Below are positions 36,088 to 48,622 of a stretch of 64,000 nucleotides of DNA, one piece after another. The stretch lies in contig OZ034978.1 of the NCBI GenBank assembly GCA_964030785.1, forward strand, positions 11,839,953-11,903,952, read 5' to 3'. Position numbers and translations under genes: made by a program. This stretch comes from Siderastrea siderea. Its lineage: Eukaryota; Cnidaria; Anthozoa; Scleractinia; Rhizangiidae. Numbering within the stretch: position 1 is the first letter of the stretch; every line of letters begins with the position of its first letter. The notes under the pieces are model-generated. The model worked only from the letters and a program-made list of their open reading frames with translations. It was not told where the DNA came from and searched no databases.

Positions 36088-38492
36088 ATGATGGCGCAGA
36101 ACCCAAACGCTCAACGGTTAGTACCTATTTAAACCAATTAAACAAGTTTCTAACTGTACTTGTTAGAGACTGTCTGCTTCCGATAGTTTGCAAGGCTCCA
36201 ATCTTGCTGCAGTAAATATATCTTCCCAAGATTGTGGAGTTTGCGTGCTCTCTACTGCTCTTCAAGGTAAGCTAGTAAAATGGACAATTTTAGAGTTTTG
36301 ATAGAGCTAAAACACAGGGGCACCCAACGAGAACATTTTAGTAAAATAATGGAAATATCATTTTCTGTGTTCTTAGATTGTTTTAGAGCTTTCTAAAGGT
36401 ATACTTGTGTAAGCTAATACAGGTTGATCTGTTCGGCTTTTTTAGCTGAAAATTTAGGCCGCAGAAAAATTTAGGAAACAGAATCCTATCTTACGAATTT
36501 CAAAGCTGCTGATGGCTCCCCGAAAATACTAGCTGAACTTATTTTACACTTCAAACGACATATTTGTCCCTCCAAAAACAATAAGAGTTAATCATGCAGT
36601 GACCTTGTTACGAAAGTCTGAGGTGGTGTTTCGCCAAAGAAATGTCTACTTTTCACTGCAATGTAAATCCGAATATCTCAGGTGATTTAGGCCTTCTGAA
36701 CAGATATTCCTCGAAGTGAACCGCTGGGTGCTCCTGAAAACAAGCAGCAATGACTCAGTTAAATTCCTCCCCGGCCAAAACCCATAAGCATGACGAAGGA
36801 GTCGAAGCAAGGCAACGATGGAACACACTTTAATACTGTTTCTTGTTCGGTTTAGCTAAGATAAGCATAACACTGCATAAAGCTTCTTTTCATGACGAGC
36901 AATGGATCGAAATGGAAGAGGTTTTAACAATATGCTTGCTCATTATTATTGCATCGCCAGAAAAATCGAATCGACATGTGCAGTTGAAACATGACACTTT
37001 CAGGCTTAAGTTTCGATCCTCTCGTTACAGAAAATATATGGGAAAGAGTTTTTAATTTTCTCGGGGAATGAAACATTTTAGAATTCATAGATTACATTGT
37101 ATCTACAAGCAATTACAAAAGAATTGAGACACTCGCTGTATTTCCGGTCAATTCGGACATTGTTATAGTCAATACACATTTACCCCCCTTCCCCCTTATC
37201 AATGTTGTTATGGATTTAGTTATGATTTTCAAAGTAACAAGCAACAACATTGAAAGGGGTAGTGGGGTTCAGAAATGTATTAAAGTTTTGCATTTGTTTT
37301 CACCAGTGCGTTTTCAGTTGGTAATCCAATTTTTGAGGAGAATGTCTCAACAATTTTGCAATTGCTTGTAGCTATGTTCTGACCTTTCCGAAGATTGTTT
37401 TGATGCTTCGTCCAGCATGGAACATTTATTTTTCGATTCGTTTTTGCGAATTTCGTAAAGTGATATTTTACGACGCCATATTGGAAGCCTCTGAGTCAAA
37501 AGTCTCAGCCGACCCGAATTCTGTTTTAATCTTGTGCCAGTACAGATATGAGCGCTACACACCTTACATTGTATCCATTCGATAAGTTCCAATATCAAGC
37601 CGTTTCTGTGCAAAATACAGTGTACTTCCATCAAGAACTGGGCTCGGTTTTGCAAATCCATTTCATGTGTTTGCCAACCACGTTCAGTTAAAAGCGACAT
37701 AAAAGCCATTACTCGATGGTTAACACGAGAAAAAACAAATCCTTTCCGTTAAAATATGCTCGCCATCTTGCGGGAAAATGTCCCAGGCGTTCCAAACAGA
37801 GCTCTTCTAAACTGGGGGAGACTAGAAACAAGTTTCCCATCGGGTCCAGCGATATTCAGGCGGGTGTTTTCGAAAAAAATAGCATAATTTAAGCTGATTT
37901 TTGTGCCAAAACTATACTGCTTGCTAAGGCTTCTGTAAGGCTTCTGACATATCCTTCTTATACAATGAAAACGGGAAATAATTTCTCTGATTGTCATACG
38001 TATTCCAACAACATGAAAACGGCAATGAAGTGGTATTTTAGCTTAAAAAAAATTAATAATTAATTAAAAATTAAAAAAAAAAGACTGAAAAAGGCTTTTT
38101 TTAATGGCTGGAGAGGAGCTCTCAGAAGCTCCCTGGCAGCTTAACAGCTGATGTTCCTTATATTGCAATTGACCTGGTCAGTTTGAATATAGCTGGGAGT
38201 GCATTTTGATGAAGCTTGAATTCCTACAGTAAAAGCCAGCTACATTGTGGCTGGTGCAAGAAGAAGGGAAATAAAAAAAGAGAGAAGTCCCAGACAGAGA
38301 CAGCAATTCTTGGATTCATACAAGGAGCTTGCAATACTAAGAAATGGTATTATCAGCCCAGACATCAGCAGGCTAGAGCATGAAGTAAATATTGCAGAAG
38401 CCCAACATATTAAATTTGGAGACAAGAATATCCTGACCTTGAAAAAGTGGAAAATAAAAGCTGAGTGGGGGGTATACTGCCGAGCCTTTTAA
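36088..38492 (+). CDS. host gene model, three phase-compatible exons, unknown protein
   Basis: Exon 1 (36088-36116) starts ATGATGGCGCAG and ends in CG before GTTAGT. Exon 2 (36169-36266) follows a pyrimidine-rich acceptor ending TTGTTAGAG, stays open only in the frame that completes that codon, and ends CTTCAAG|GTAAGC. Exon 3 (from 38230) follows CTACAG and is open in exactly the frame required by the single overhanging G; it reads KASYIVAGARRREIKKERS... to a TAA at 38492. The joined product would be about 129 residues, with a Ser-rich N-terminal part and a basic, helical Lys/Arg/Glu-rich C-terminal part. Exon 3 may be spliced further to 40283. No family is recognised. Agreement of two independent phases is the main support. 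Confidence 0.45.
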
Positions 38493-38534
38493 TTCTTCAG
38501 AGTAAAGATAATTTGTCTTCATCAAAAAGTACAT

Positions 38535-38537
38535 TGT

Positions 38538-38569
<32 letters not shown>

Positions 38570-39796
38570 CCACGGAAGGTCACTGGAAATTCCGAGGGGG
38601 AGGGGGGTTAAAAGGCAGAAATTTCCGAGGGGAGTGGGGGGTTCATAGGAAGCTCCTTTTCCAGAGGGTGAAGAAACACGAAAAAATTGAAAGCAACGCA
38701 CGATTTATCCCAAGCACGAAGTAATACTTACGTAGGCTGTTTTGACCTTCAAAACTACGCAAATATGTTGACCGAAATACCAAATTTTGCGACTTTGATT
38801 TGTGTGAAATTTCGGTAGACCTGATTTGCATATTCACGTTTACGGAACTTGCGTGTCTCCTTGGCCTTCGGTGAATATTTCACCGTTTTTAATCCTTTCA
38901 ATGGGAACGTTTTTCGTTAAACACCAAAGTTGTTTAAACAAATACAAAAATATTTTTATCGCGCAATCCAGCAAAGGGTTTTCAGCAGCTTTTCACCGGA
39001 TATCATCGAGATAGAATTGTTGCGTTACATAAACAGTGACGCTCATAATTTGAAAAGGTCAGATTTCACGCGTTATGCAAATTTGATGCGTTTTCGAACT
39101 GAAACTAGAAGTTCAGCCTATATTAGCTATTTCTTACGAATTCTTTTACAGTTGTCATTATCTTTGAGTTTCCATTTGACCTTCATTTACTATTTCAATT
39201 TTAAACAAAGGATAAAGTGCGGGAAGAAAGGTTCGATTTCTTATCCCTCTGGGCAATTTATTTTTAGACTCACGGTATGCAAATTCACTTGTGCATAATC
39301 CCAGGAGAAAAGCTGCTATTTTACTCTAATTCTCTTTCGAACATCATAACCGTCGATTTTTAGTGTAATTTACATTCAACAGTTTCGCTTTTGACGGCAG
39401 GTTTGAGTGTGGCAAACACAATTTCAATTCTCAAAATTTTGGCTTCGTTGTTTACGTCGCATTCGGCACGCAAATTATTCGCGGCAACCCTCGGCACCAA
39501 CGTTGATAGAACGTTACAACACTCGGTTTAAACAAATTTTCGTGAAAAACATAGAACATTTCAAACCGGATAGCAAACATGCAAATAGTATAGAACAATA
39601 ACAAAGCGCTATATGTTGAAAATGGTTGTTATAATAGTAAATGTTACAACAAAAACCATGCTCGCGTAACGTGGAAATTCCTGGGGGGAGGGGGGGTCAT
39701 CAAAGACCCCCTTGGAACGGAAATTCCTAAGGGGTGGGGGGATGCAAACCAAAAACCTTCCGTGGGAGGGGTATGGATATTTTCTGGAACCACACA
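38535..39796. mobile_element. 1.26-kb element with G-rich inverted ends
   Basis: Left terminus TGTGTGGTTCCAGAAAATAT is matched by the exact reverse complement ending at 39796. Inward from each end are C- or G-runs, ACGGAAGG/CCTTCCGT and repeated GGAAATTCC blocks with poly-G, giving diverged arms of about 130 bp. The middle is AT-rich without a transposase. A lone terminus of the same family sits at 51185-51262. Target duplication is unclear (possibly ATT). Confidence 0.75.
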
Positions 39797-40282
39797 TTAT
39801 AAAAATAACAAAATTGTGGTAACCATGGATACAGGAATTTGTAAACATAAATTTAAACAGTAAAACAATAAGACAATATATTAACTTTTATTTCATACAG
39901 GTCAATTAAATTAATTACAATTTACATCACTTTTCAATAAATTTCATTATTTTCATTTTAAAATAAGGTACTCACACCATTGACAAATGTCTATATTAAA
40001 CCACTGATGGAAATAGAATAGCCCAGAACTATTTCTTGGGGATAATTGTAAGGTAACATTTCTATCTACAAGGCAATTATTTCTGATCGTTCAAATAATT
40101 AAGACAGGTCACTAGGGTATTTATTACATGAAAATTATACATGAGAAACTGTGTTCCTAATAAATGACACAGGATACAGTATTCTGTCATTTGCTGATTG
40201 TTGGTATAATAACAGACAAGCTTAGAGCTTCACAGATGTCTGCACTGCCAATTTTTTTAATGTTCCCCCCTCATACAACCAG
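39797..40282. other. no recognisable feature
   Basis: AT-rich sequence, plausibly intronic if the exon at 40283 belongs to the 36.1-kb gene. Confidence 0.4.
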
Positions 40283-40415
40283 GCCTTTAATTACAAGCCC
40301 AGAAAGTATGCAAAGAAAAATGCACAATAATGGGAAAACTTCCATTAAAAAACAAAGCAGAAGATGTACTGAAGATGTGCCACTAACAACTGGGCCCCCA
40401 CCCAAACAAAATTAA
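40283..40415 (+). CDS. possible terminal exon of the 36.1-kb gene
   Basis: A strong acceptor (CCCCCCTCATACAACCAG) ends at 40282. The following frame, needing two bases from a prior exon, encodes about 44 residues ending TTGPPPKQN and a TAA at 40415. AATAAA occurs at 40671-40676. Exon 3 of the gene has donors of the right phase near 38446 or 38464, though neither is consensus. The link is tentative. Confidence 0.3.
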
Positions 40416-40843
40416 AAGAGGAAAAAGAAAACAACCTCAAGAAGCAGTGAAACTAAAGATAACAAAATTAGCTAAAAAATAATTTCAACCTGTAATTTGC
40501 ATTGTGTACCTCACACTACCAAAAATGTGATATTTTAAAATACATATCAACAATGAAACATGCAACAAGCATTCACAGAGGTATAATCATTCTCTATCAT
40601 TGCAATACAAAGTACCATTTTGTTGATTCTGTATTTAAAAAACAAGAAAATCTATTGTTTTCTAATACTTAATAAATGAAATATTGTAAAGCTAGATTAA
40701 CACAGACGAAGAAAGCCACGTTTCAACCCCTTCAGAATTTAAAATTTTTTTTTATATTGGATACACTTATTAAACATCTCTTCACTATGAAAAGAAAGTG
40801 TCAACTAAGATATAACCATGCTGTAATGATAACATTTCCTTAA

Positions 40844-41030
40844 CCCTTTCACTCTCAAGAGCACCCAAAACAAAACTGAAGAAAGATTCAAAATTTCATT
40901 TGGAAAATGTAAGAAAAACAAACAGAGCATTACCACAGTACCACCGCGGTACTCTTGAGGATCAGTATCTTTCAAATGGTCACACTGTACAATTTCATCT
41001 GCTGAGCATTTGATTCTGAGAGTAAAGGGG
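40844..41030. mobile_element. ~190-bp MITE-like insertion
   Basis: TTAACCCTTTCACTCTCA at 40840 is matched by TGAGAGTAAAGGGGTAA ending near 41033, an imperfect inverted terminal repeat with a TTAA-like border on the left and GTAA on the right. The open minus-strand frame through it is therefore not a host exon. Confidence 0.6.
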
Positions 41031-41113
41031 TAAGTCTGCGAAGCATCCCCAAGAGCCACTTTAATAAATGAAAAAGTCAGTTTTTCCTGAAAAGCTCCTG
41101 GGGACGGATTATG

Positions 41114-43062
41114 GGGTGTTACTAAAACGAGTAATGCAGTAACGAGTAACGAGTAACGCAATAACGAGAAAACGAGTAACGGGAAAAATTTTCCAACGGT
41201 AAAAAATAGAAAACGAGTAACGGGAAAAAAAATTTGAAAGGCAAAAATTAAAAGAAAAAGAGTAACGGTAAAAAATGAAAAGGGTGAAAATTACACTGAA
41301 TAATAATTATTACTAGGGCAATATAGAACTGCAATAAAACGAATAATGTGACCTGAAAGCCTTCGATGTGTGTTGTTGAAAAATGTTGTATTTAACGTCA
41401 TTCTCATGCAGGCTGCAAAAAAAAAACCTATGAAGAAGTTTTTGTCCGAATTTAATGAATTAGTCGATAGTGTATGTATTTCAGTTCCCCGTTCTTACTG
41501 CAGTGTGCAGCGATGGTGCATTCGCTGGACTTTTAATAGTAATAGGCAGTGTCTAGATACCCGGCAGCCGGGTACGGATGTTTCAAGACTATTAAATACC
41601 CGGCAGTCCGATATTGTCGAAGGGTTTTGACCGAAAGGCTTATTCTAACGTTCTGAAAGTATTCGATATTTCTTTAGAATTGCCAGGCTATTCAGAAAGT
41701 ATTTTAGTTTGGTAGTTGACGAGTTTTCGGAGCGTGTGCATACTAGAAAATTGCGATGTTTGCGACACTTTATTTAATAGAGTTATTAGTAGCTAGACCC
41801 GCCAGTCAGAAACGCACAGAATTTCTCAGTCAAACGTCCTGGGGGTATTGGAAGGTTGTTTAGAATTACTAAGCAATTTAAAAGACCAATTTGCTTTCGT
41901 AGTTGACGAATTTTCTGAGTTTGTGCGCAGTAGAAAATCGCTATTTTCGTGACATTTTTAGCCAGAGCCGCCAAGTTTGAGTTTCGCTTCATTCCTGCAA
42001 TCGCTTTATGTATAAATAGATTCATCAACAGAAAAACTGATTATTCGTTTTTGTATCAATATCATTGAAATATTAGTTCAATAAATTGAAAAAGGTATTT
42101 GAAACCTCTGAGCCGCTTACCCTGCGAGCAGTGGTATGAGCCGCCAAACTCGTGAACTGCCGGGCATTTAATTTAGCTTTTTCCGGCGAAACCGGGCATG
42201 TAGACACGGGTTATTAAGGTCAGCTAAATACCCAGCAGTCTGGTTTCGGAGAATTATACAGTAATTATTGAGGCAACCCTATTATCAAGGGCTTCCTAAC
42301 TTTGTATAGCGGTGGTAAGTGATTCGAAACTATCGTGGTCTTTTTGGGCCACATTTAACAACTCTACAGCGTCCGTGACATGTCACAGTATGGTGGCGTG
42401 ACGACTCGGGTCAGACAGGGATCAAGAAAGCTACAGCTATTGAATAGCATCGGCAAGCTCTGAAAGTTCGCCAACTACAGAACCAATTGGTCTTTTAATT
42501 GCTTAGTAATTGTAAACAATCTTCCAGTTCTTCCAGAACGTTTTTAAAATGAGAAATTTTGTTTGTTTCTGACTGGCTGGTCTAGCCACTAATAATTTTA
42601 AGTGTCGCAAACATCGCAATTTTCTAGAATGAACACGCTCAGAAAACTCGTCAACTACCAAACTAAAATACTTTTCTGAATCGCTTGGCAATTCTAAACA
42701 AATATCGAATACTTTCAGAACGTTAGAATAAGCCTTTCGGTCAAAACCCTTTGAAAATTTCGGACTGCCGGGTATTTAATGTAATAGTCTTGAAACATCC
42801 GTACCCGGCTGCCGGGTATCTAGACACTGCCTATTACTATTAACAGTCCAGCGAATGCACCATCGCTGCACACTGCAGTAAGAACGGGGAATTGAAATAT
42901 ATATCGATTAATTCATTAAATTCGGACAAAAACTTCTTCCTTCTTCATAGCGTTTTATGCAGCCTGCCTGAGAATGACATTAAATACATTTTTCAACAAC
43001 ACGCATCAAAGGCTTTAAGGTCACATTTATTCGTTCTATTGCAGTTCTACATTGCCTAAGTA

Positions 43063-43098
<36 letters not shown>

Positions 43099-43279
43099 TG
43101 TAATTTTCACCCTTTTCATTTTTTACCGTTACTCTTTTTCTTTTACTTTTTGCCTTTCAAAGTTTTTTCCCGTTACTCGTTTTCTATTTTTTACCCTTGG
43201 AAAATTTTTCCCGTTACTCGTTTTCTCGTTACTGCGTTACTCGTTACTCGTTACTGCATTACTCGTTTTAGTAACACCC
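41114..43279. mobile_element. 2.17-kb foldback element, Mutator-like
   Basis: Termini GGGTGTTACTAAAACGAG (left) and its reverse complement (right) are flanked by a perfect 9-bp duplication, CGGATTATG, at 41105-41113 and 43280-43288. The inverted arms run about 820 bp each (41114 to about 41935; about 42455 to 43279), differing by many small changes, around a spacer of roughly 520 bp. The outer arms contain AACGAGTAACG subrepeats. There is no transposase frame. A 9-bp duplication with very long inverted repeats is typical of Mutator-like foldback elements; superfamily assignment is by structure only. Confidence 0.85.
43062..43095. repeat. (TTA)n microsatellite
   Basis: About eleven TTA units inside the right arm of the foldback element, expanded from the AATAATAATTATTA stretch at the same place in the left arm (about 41300). 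Confidence 0.9.
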
Positions 43280-43419
43280 CGGATTATGGTCTTCTCCTAC
43301 ACTATACTTCTTAGGAGACCAGGAGATAAAATGCCTAACTTTCATGGGGTAGAAAACTTTTACCCCAGTAGCCATGGGAATCAGCAGAGTAATCCCTGAG
43401 TACTGAGGAAAATACTTAC

Positions 43420-43622
43420 AGGGAAAGTCGCATTTGCTCAGCAAATGCCAACCATCCTTTACAGTGCCTTTATTTTTAAAGAGGTGTCTGTAAGCATCCC
43501 CACGGAATTTGATAGTAACTGGTAATCTCGATTTGGATTTCAAATGCTGTTCTACAGCAACTCTAAATGATGTGTGTTGATCAAAAAGGACGGTATCATC
43601 TGGTGATGGATTTTTGAAAAAT
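43420..43622 (-). CDS. host internal exon, unidentified protein
   Basis: On the minus strand TCTCATTTTCTTTCAG is an excellent splice acceptor ending at 43623. The following 203 bases are open in one frame after a single leading base and end in CCCT|GTAAGT (donor 43419-43414). The 67-residue peptide includes PSPDDTVLFDQHTSFRVAVE and DGWHLLSKCDFP. Composition is that of a globular protein. The frame also stays open past the donor to the foldback element, but the consensus donor argues that this is intron. Neighbouring exons were not located. The family is not recognised. Confidence 0.5.
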
Positions 43623-46600
43623 CTGAAAGAAAATGAGAAAAAAAAAGTGTTAGGTCAATATTTTAACTACAGTAAACCATTATAAAATATTGTTGAAAAT
43701 GCAATAATCCCAGTAATTTATTTCACTCATGACTGGAGGGAAAGATAATGAGACTTCCATATCTTTCACACCAGTCAAAAGCTTGCGTTTGTAGCTGAAA
43801 GGGGGTAGCATGACTTAAAATTGACATATACTATGGACGTACAATTCTCTGAACATAAATAGAGAATCGGTAATAAATCGGTGAAGAGAATTACTTTGCT
43901 GGTCAACATATTGCAGAAATGATGGCTAAATAACTGCATGGTGAATAAAGAAGTTCCCCACAAAAAGAGTGTTGAATAACGTTAGAATTGTGGGGAAAAA
44001 AATCGGTCAATCGTACCGGACACAATCGAGCGAAACAGTTTCTTTGGGCTCCCAAGTTGAATTGTATACAGAATAGCCCTAAGCTATCGCCATGAAAGTG
44101 TCAAAAAAAGTGTCTTTTCGTGGCAAAGAGGGTAGCGCTGTGGAGTAATGTTAAATCTTTATTAATATTATCGTTTGGTAAATGTTTAGCGTTTTGATAA
44201 CCGAAATCTAATTTGTCAATTACACACATGAGGAAAAAGAGACCTAACTGCCTCACACCTCTCGTGTGTAACAAAGCTCTTATAACAATTTTCCCCTCAA
44301 TGTCATGAAGAAAAAAAAACATCTTTTATAAACTTTGTCTTTTGAGACAAATTCTTCACTGTGTGTATAGAAACTGGATGCGTGGCATGCTCATGACTTC
44401 ACAGCTTGGAGTTCGAGATGGTACCTGGTAGTGTTTTCAGTGGAGTTAAGAGCGAGAAAATACTTCTAGTATTGTTACACCAGCAAAGTCGTGGGTGACA
44501 GCATTATGGCATTTCTTAACATCCCCACTTACTTAATGTAGTTACCTAAAAGAACACCACCCTTGAACTGATTAGCGCTGCATCATCCCAGCAGCAATGT
44601 GGCACTATTGATTTTTATTTGCTTATTGACATTAATTTGTTAAAAATGCTGAATATGCTAATATGGCTTGTTATTGCTGTCATTGTTACTTATTGGGGTC
44701 TGGTAGGGCTATGTTATTGATGTCATTTTTGAACATAGTACTGTGCACGTGTTCACAGATAGGAAGTAAGTGCCACCCTGAAATGAGCAACGCACTAACA
44801 ACTTTCAAACAGTTTAATAAGTTTCATATGTTCTGCAATGTTATGAATTTCATATATTTAAAATTTCAGTTTAATAAGTGCTGTGGAATATGGTACTGTT
44901 TTCTTTAGATTTCTGTCACTGCCAGATGTCTTCCGTCCCTGTTTTTGAAATCTGGAGAAAGACAGCTTGAATTGGCTTTGGCTGTTACAATTATACAAGT
45001 TTTTCTACTGCATTAGAAAGTGATTACTTCACTGACATCACTACCAGATGCTTTTTTGAACACCAACCTTTGAAGTCAAGTGAGCAACCTCATTGATAAA
45101 TCTGGCTCAACAGGTTTCTCACAACTACCACATGCAGTGAGGAATTTGCCTCAGGGTGCAAAATTGTGATGAAAACTGTTGCCTACAAGCTGAAATGGCT
45201 GAGATAAATGCCTTTCAAAGCATTTTGTTCGGCTTATCCTCAGTTATGTGGACAAAATTTATTCGTTGTGGCCTAGGGTCAACTTAAAGTGTTGACATTT
45301 GCCAACCGCTGTATGGGTATTATTTATGTAAAGTTGTAATATGACAAAAAATTAAGAAATAACTTGGTGATGAGCAGTGATTTTTATGCCATCAGGATTA
45401 ACTAATATACACTTGATTTTTTACCACCCCTGACATAATAATTGCCCTGCAGGGCATGAAGAGTTAATATGTGATAAATGCTTATATTTGGGAATAAAGT
45501 GAAGTGACTTTCTGGAGACTTTTCATATGTTCTGCAATGTTATAAATATCTTCCACTTGACAGTGCCCTCAGATGTCTGTTTTAATTGCCTTGTAAAATT
45601 CGTTATGTGTTTTCGGAGAACCGTCGACTAGCAAACAAGCACGTGAAATGAATTGACCTCAAAGGCCGAACTGTAAAACACAAAAGGCCCCTGCGACACC
45701 CCCCCGGCCATTCCGCAAGCCCGCCATGTGGAGGACCGCTGACCAGCATTGTTTCGAGTTTAACTTAGTCTAAATTGCATTTAGCCACATAAAACTGATT
45801 TTGTTTCTCCAACCAAACATTGTTATTTTACTTCCGATTTTTTTTTTCATTCCCAGTTATTTATACACCCAATTCATGTCTCCCCATGAGATGCAAAGAT
45901 TTGAGATTCCAGTGCTTCTTATTAATAAATACTACTACGTGTAAGTCTTATATACAGGTATTTCAACTCCACTACACAGCAGACACGTGCAATACTTCGT
46001 TTATAACAAAGTATATAGTACCCACAATGCACTACAACAATAGTGCCCAGCCCCTGCCCTGCTGTTCCCGTGCCATTGAAATATTAATTTTTGTCTAATT
46101 CGTTGCCTACATTACTCAAATGCCAGAAATTGCATAACACGTGTCTGATACTGCATGAATTCTTTGGTCTTTATTTGAAAAGGCTTGACTCAAACATGGT
46201 GCATTATAATTTTGTTCTTTGGGTATTGTCTGTTTTCTTTACATTGCTGTTGTCTTGGAAATATATAATCAGATGACAAAAAAAAAACAAAACAACGGTA
46301 CATGTATTGACATTATCAGGCTCCTTATACAGACACTTTGGGACTTTTAATTGCTCATGGGAACAGTTATTTTGGCTGTTCATGCAACTTGCTGTATGTT
46401 TTATCTATAAATGCACAGTAAGTGTAATTGTCAGGTCTCTTCACATGAGGGAAAAAAGCCTGCACGAACCCTCAGCAAAGTTAATGCTTTTAAATTTATT
46501 AACATTAATTGAAGGTATATACAGTATTATCCGTACATATTACACATGCCCTGTATATGTTTGGTCAAAAATTGTCTTTCGTTTAAAAAGTTTAAACCAG

Positions 46601-46841
46601 TTTAGTTTTTGTTTTCTTTTGTCTCAGATTATGGAAAATGGATCTAAGACAAAGGAAAATACAAAATACATTAGTTTGTAAATTTTCAAATCAAAGGAAA
46701 ATTTAAACCATAAGATATATTTTATTAGTCAATAACTGAAGATAATGCTCGCACTGTGATTGGTCAATACCTATTGATTATTATACCAGTAAACCACATG
46801 GAAAATATAGTTATTATATAAAAGCAATTAGTATACCACAA
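43623..46841. other. gene-poor stretch
   Basis: Upstream side of the 43.4-kb exon. Several open frames of 60-90 codons occur but lack splice signals or recognisable composition. No repeats of note. Confidence 0.4.
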
Positions 46842-46994
46842 TTTCTATGGTTTATTGGCTCAATAAACCACTTAGGTTGTTGGAATAACACTCGAAAAGC
46901 TTGTAAATCATTCGCCTTCGGCTTGTCACTTACAATCTCTTCTCGTGTTCTTCCAACATCCCGCGTGGTTTATTGAGCCAATAAACCATAGAAA
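46842..46994. repeat. hairpin-type element with 30-bp perfect arms
   Basis: TTTCTATGGTTTATTGGCTC at 46842 is mirrored by its exact reverse complement ending at 46994; the inner sequence is also partly inverted (TGTTGGAATAACAC ... GTGTTCTTCCAACA) around CGCCTTCGGC. Overall it can fold almost end to end. It is read as a MITE. Confidence 0.85.
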
Positions 46995-47439
46995 CCCGTA
47001 CGAAAATGGAAGCCCTGTAAAATGACTGCCATTTGGCTTAACTTTGACTAGCAGCCTTTCTGCAGCCATTTGACAGTCAAATGACAGCCAGTTTACAGCA
47101 TTTAGCAAAAACTACACGCTGCTGTTTGACTGCAACGAACTAAGTTCTGCAGCAGTTAAGCTGCAGTTATTTAGCAGCCGTTTTTATGCTGTTGAATGAC
47201 TACAGTTTGGCTTCTCAAGCAGTCAATAAAATATTAATATTCTGCACGCTTCCGTCATCTTTCTTTAGTTAATGCCATGTAAAAGAAAACTTAATGTTGA
47301 CTACACTTTGACTGCTAACCTTTATTTAATTCAGCGCAACCCTGGTTCGATCAGCGCTCACAAACAGTTTTAAGTCCCAATTAAAGCCGCAGCTATCTAG
47401 AAATGCAGAACAGATCACGGCCCGGGCCAACAAAAAGAT

Positions 47440-47753
47440 ATGTACGGCATACGAAATGAAGTGTTTACTGACTCACCACACTGCTTCTTGTTTCAAGTTT
47501 TATCCATCACAGGAATATTTACTAGTAAAGCCCCTTCGAACAAACCTCTGCAGAAACGATGCTCCTCTATGCATTTTGCAGCATTTACACACCTCTTACT
47601 GCAGCCCGGCAAAATTCGAAACTTTGGGATCACGAGTGCTAAAAGGACCTCTTATTTACCGTGCTCTCGAGTTTCAACATGTTTGCAGGCGTCACGGCCA
47701 ACAGCATGCGATCAATTTCCGTCGGACATGCAATGTTTCAAAATACTTCAAAG
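47440..47753 (+). CDS. possible exon
   Basis: A frame open from about 47440 ends in AAAG|GTAAAT at 47753. A Met at 47569 would start an Arg/Ser-rich, mitochondrial-presequence-like peptide (MHFAAFTHLLLQPGKIRNFG). A second frame over the same bases is equally open, so coding is uncertain. Confidence 0.2.
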
Positions 47754-47924
47754 GTAAATCCTTTGTTCTGAAACATTTTTTCTTGTAAAGTACTTCGGCT
47801 TTCCTCAAAATATTTCTGTCCAACAGTGTTTTGTACGTTTTTGAGCAAAACATATCATCAGGAGACTACACGTGATATGTAAACTGATACTCGCGGAATG
47901 CGCGCTTGACTGACTATACGGCGG

Positions 47925-47956
47925 CAGTGGTGGTTGGACACGGTCCGAAAGGCATG
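47925..47956 (+). repeat. short inverted match to 50959-50989
   Basis: CAGTGGTGGTTGGACACGG followed by a CCGAAAGGCATG-like stretch is found as the diverged reverse complement at 50959-50989. The two sites are 3 kb apart and may be ends of an old element or copies of a promoter-proximal sequence. Confidence 0.5.
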
Positions 47957-48013
47957 GTGGATCGTTATATTAGCCAATCACGAGCAGTCTCTTAACCGGG
48001 ACGAGAAATCAAC

Positions 48014-48622
48014 ATGGCGGCCTTTGACGGGAATGTGAGCTTCACTTCTTGTCATTTTAACGTGCTATTTGTCCCCAGTGCAACTTACATTTAACAAGGA
48101 TAACTAGGATTGGTGTGTATCTAGATGTCTTGAAATTTTTGGATCTGGTCATCTTTTGTAAGTCACGTTTGAGCACAATTTCGTTGTAGGTGGATCGAGC
48201 AACGTGTGCTTTCATGATATTTGAGTAGGTCTTACCTTTTGAGAATTTGTAGGCTAACCCAAAAATCTAAAACCGTTTATTTTACGCCAAGATTAAGACG
48301 GATAAATTTGCTTTTATAAAATAATATAGCGCCCGATAGCGCCCCTCTAGTTTGAGAATTATGCGTTGTTAAAGTTGTCGAATTTTCTCTCCAATCTTAC
48401 TCTCACGCTGCGAGATGTGAAAATTACCCACGAAATATTAACGCGAGTGATCGTCTTATTTTAATTGACAAGTATCAATAGTATGGTGTGGCATCCCAAT
48501 TGAGTGTTTTCCCTTCTTTGTTTTGTTGTCTTTAGGTTAGGAGGCAAAATGGTTTCTTCAGTCTGCTCTGTTGCCCTGAATGCAACAAACTTTCAAGAAT
48601 CACATTTTGTTTGCTGAAATGA
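48014..48622 (+). CDS. candidate two-exon short gene
   Basis: ATG at 48014 lies in a good context (ATCAACATGG) and gives seven codons ending AAT|GTGAGC at 48034. A strong acceptor (TTCTTTGTTTTGTTGTCTTTAG) ends at 48535, and the next exon continues in phase: VRRQNGFFSLLCCPECNKLS... to a TGA at 48622. The 35-residue product holds a C-C-x2-C pair. It may be a micropeptide, a 5' leader ORF or the start of a longer transcript using another donor. Confidence 0.3.

Noticed and set aside
40805..41161. 118-codon minus-strand frame that joins the 43.5-kb frame if the foldback element is removed
   Set aside because: Most of it lies in a MITE-like insertion (40844-41030), and a consensus donor at 43419 ends the real exon earlier; the continuity is probably chance.
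46307..46681. 124-codon plus-strand open frame
   Set aside because: It is AT-rich, with composition expected of random AT-rich sequence and no supporting signals.
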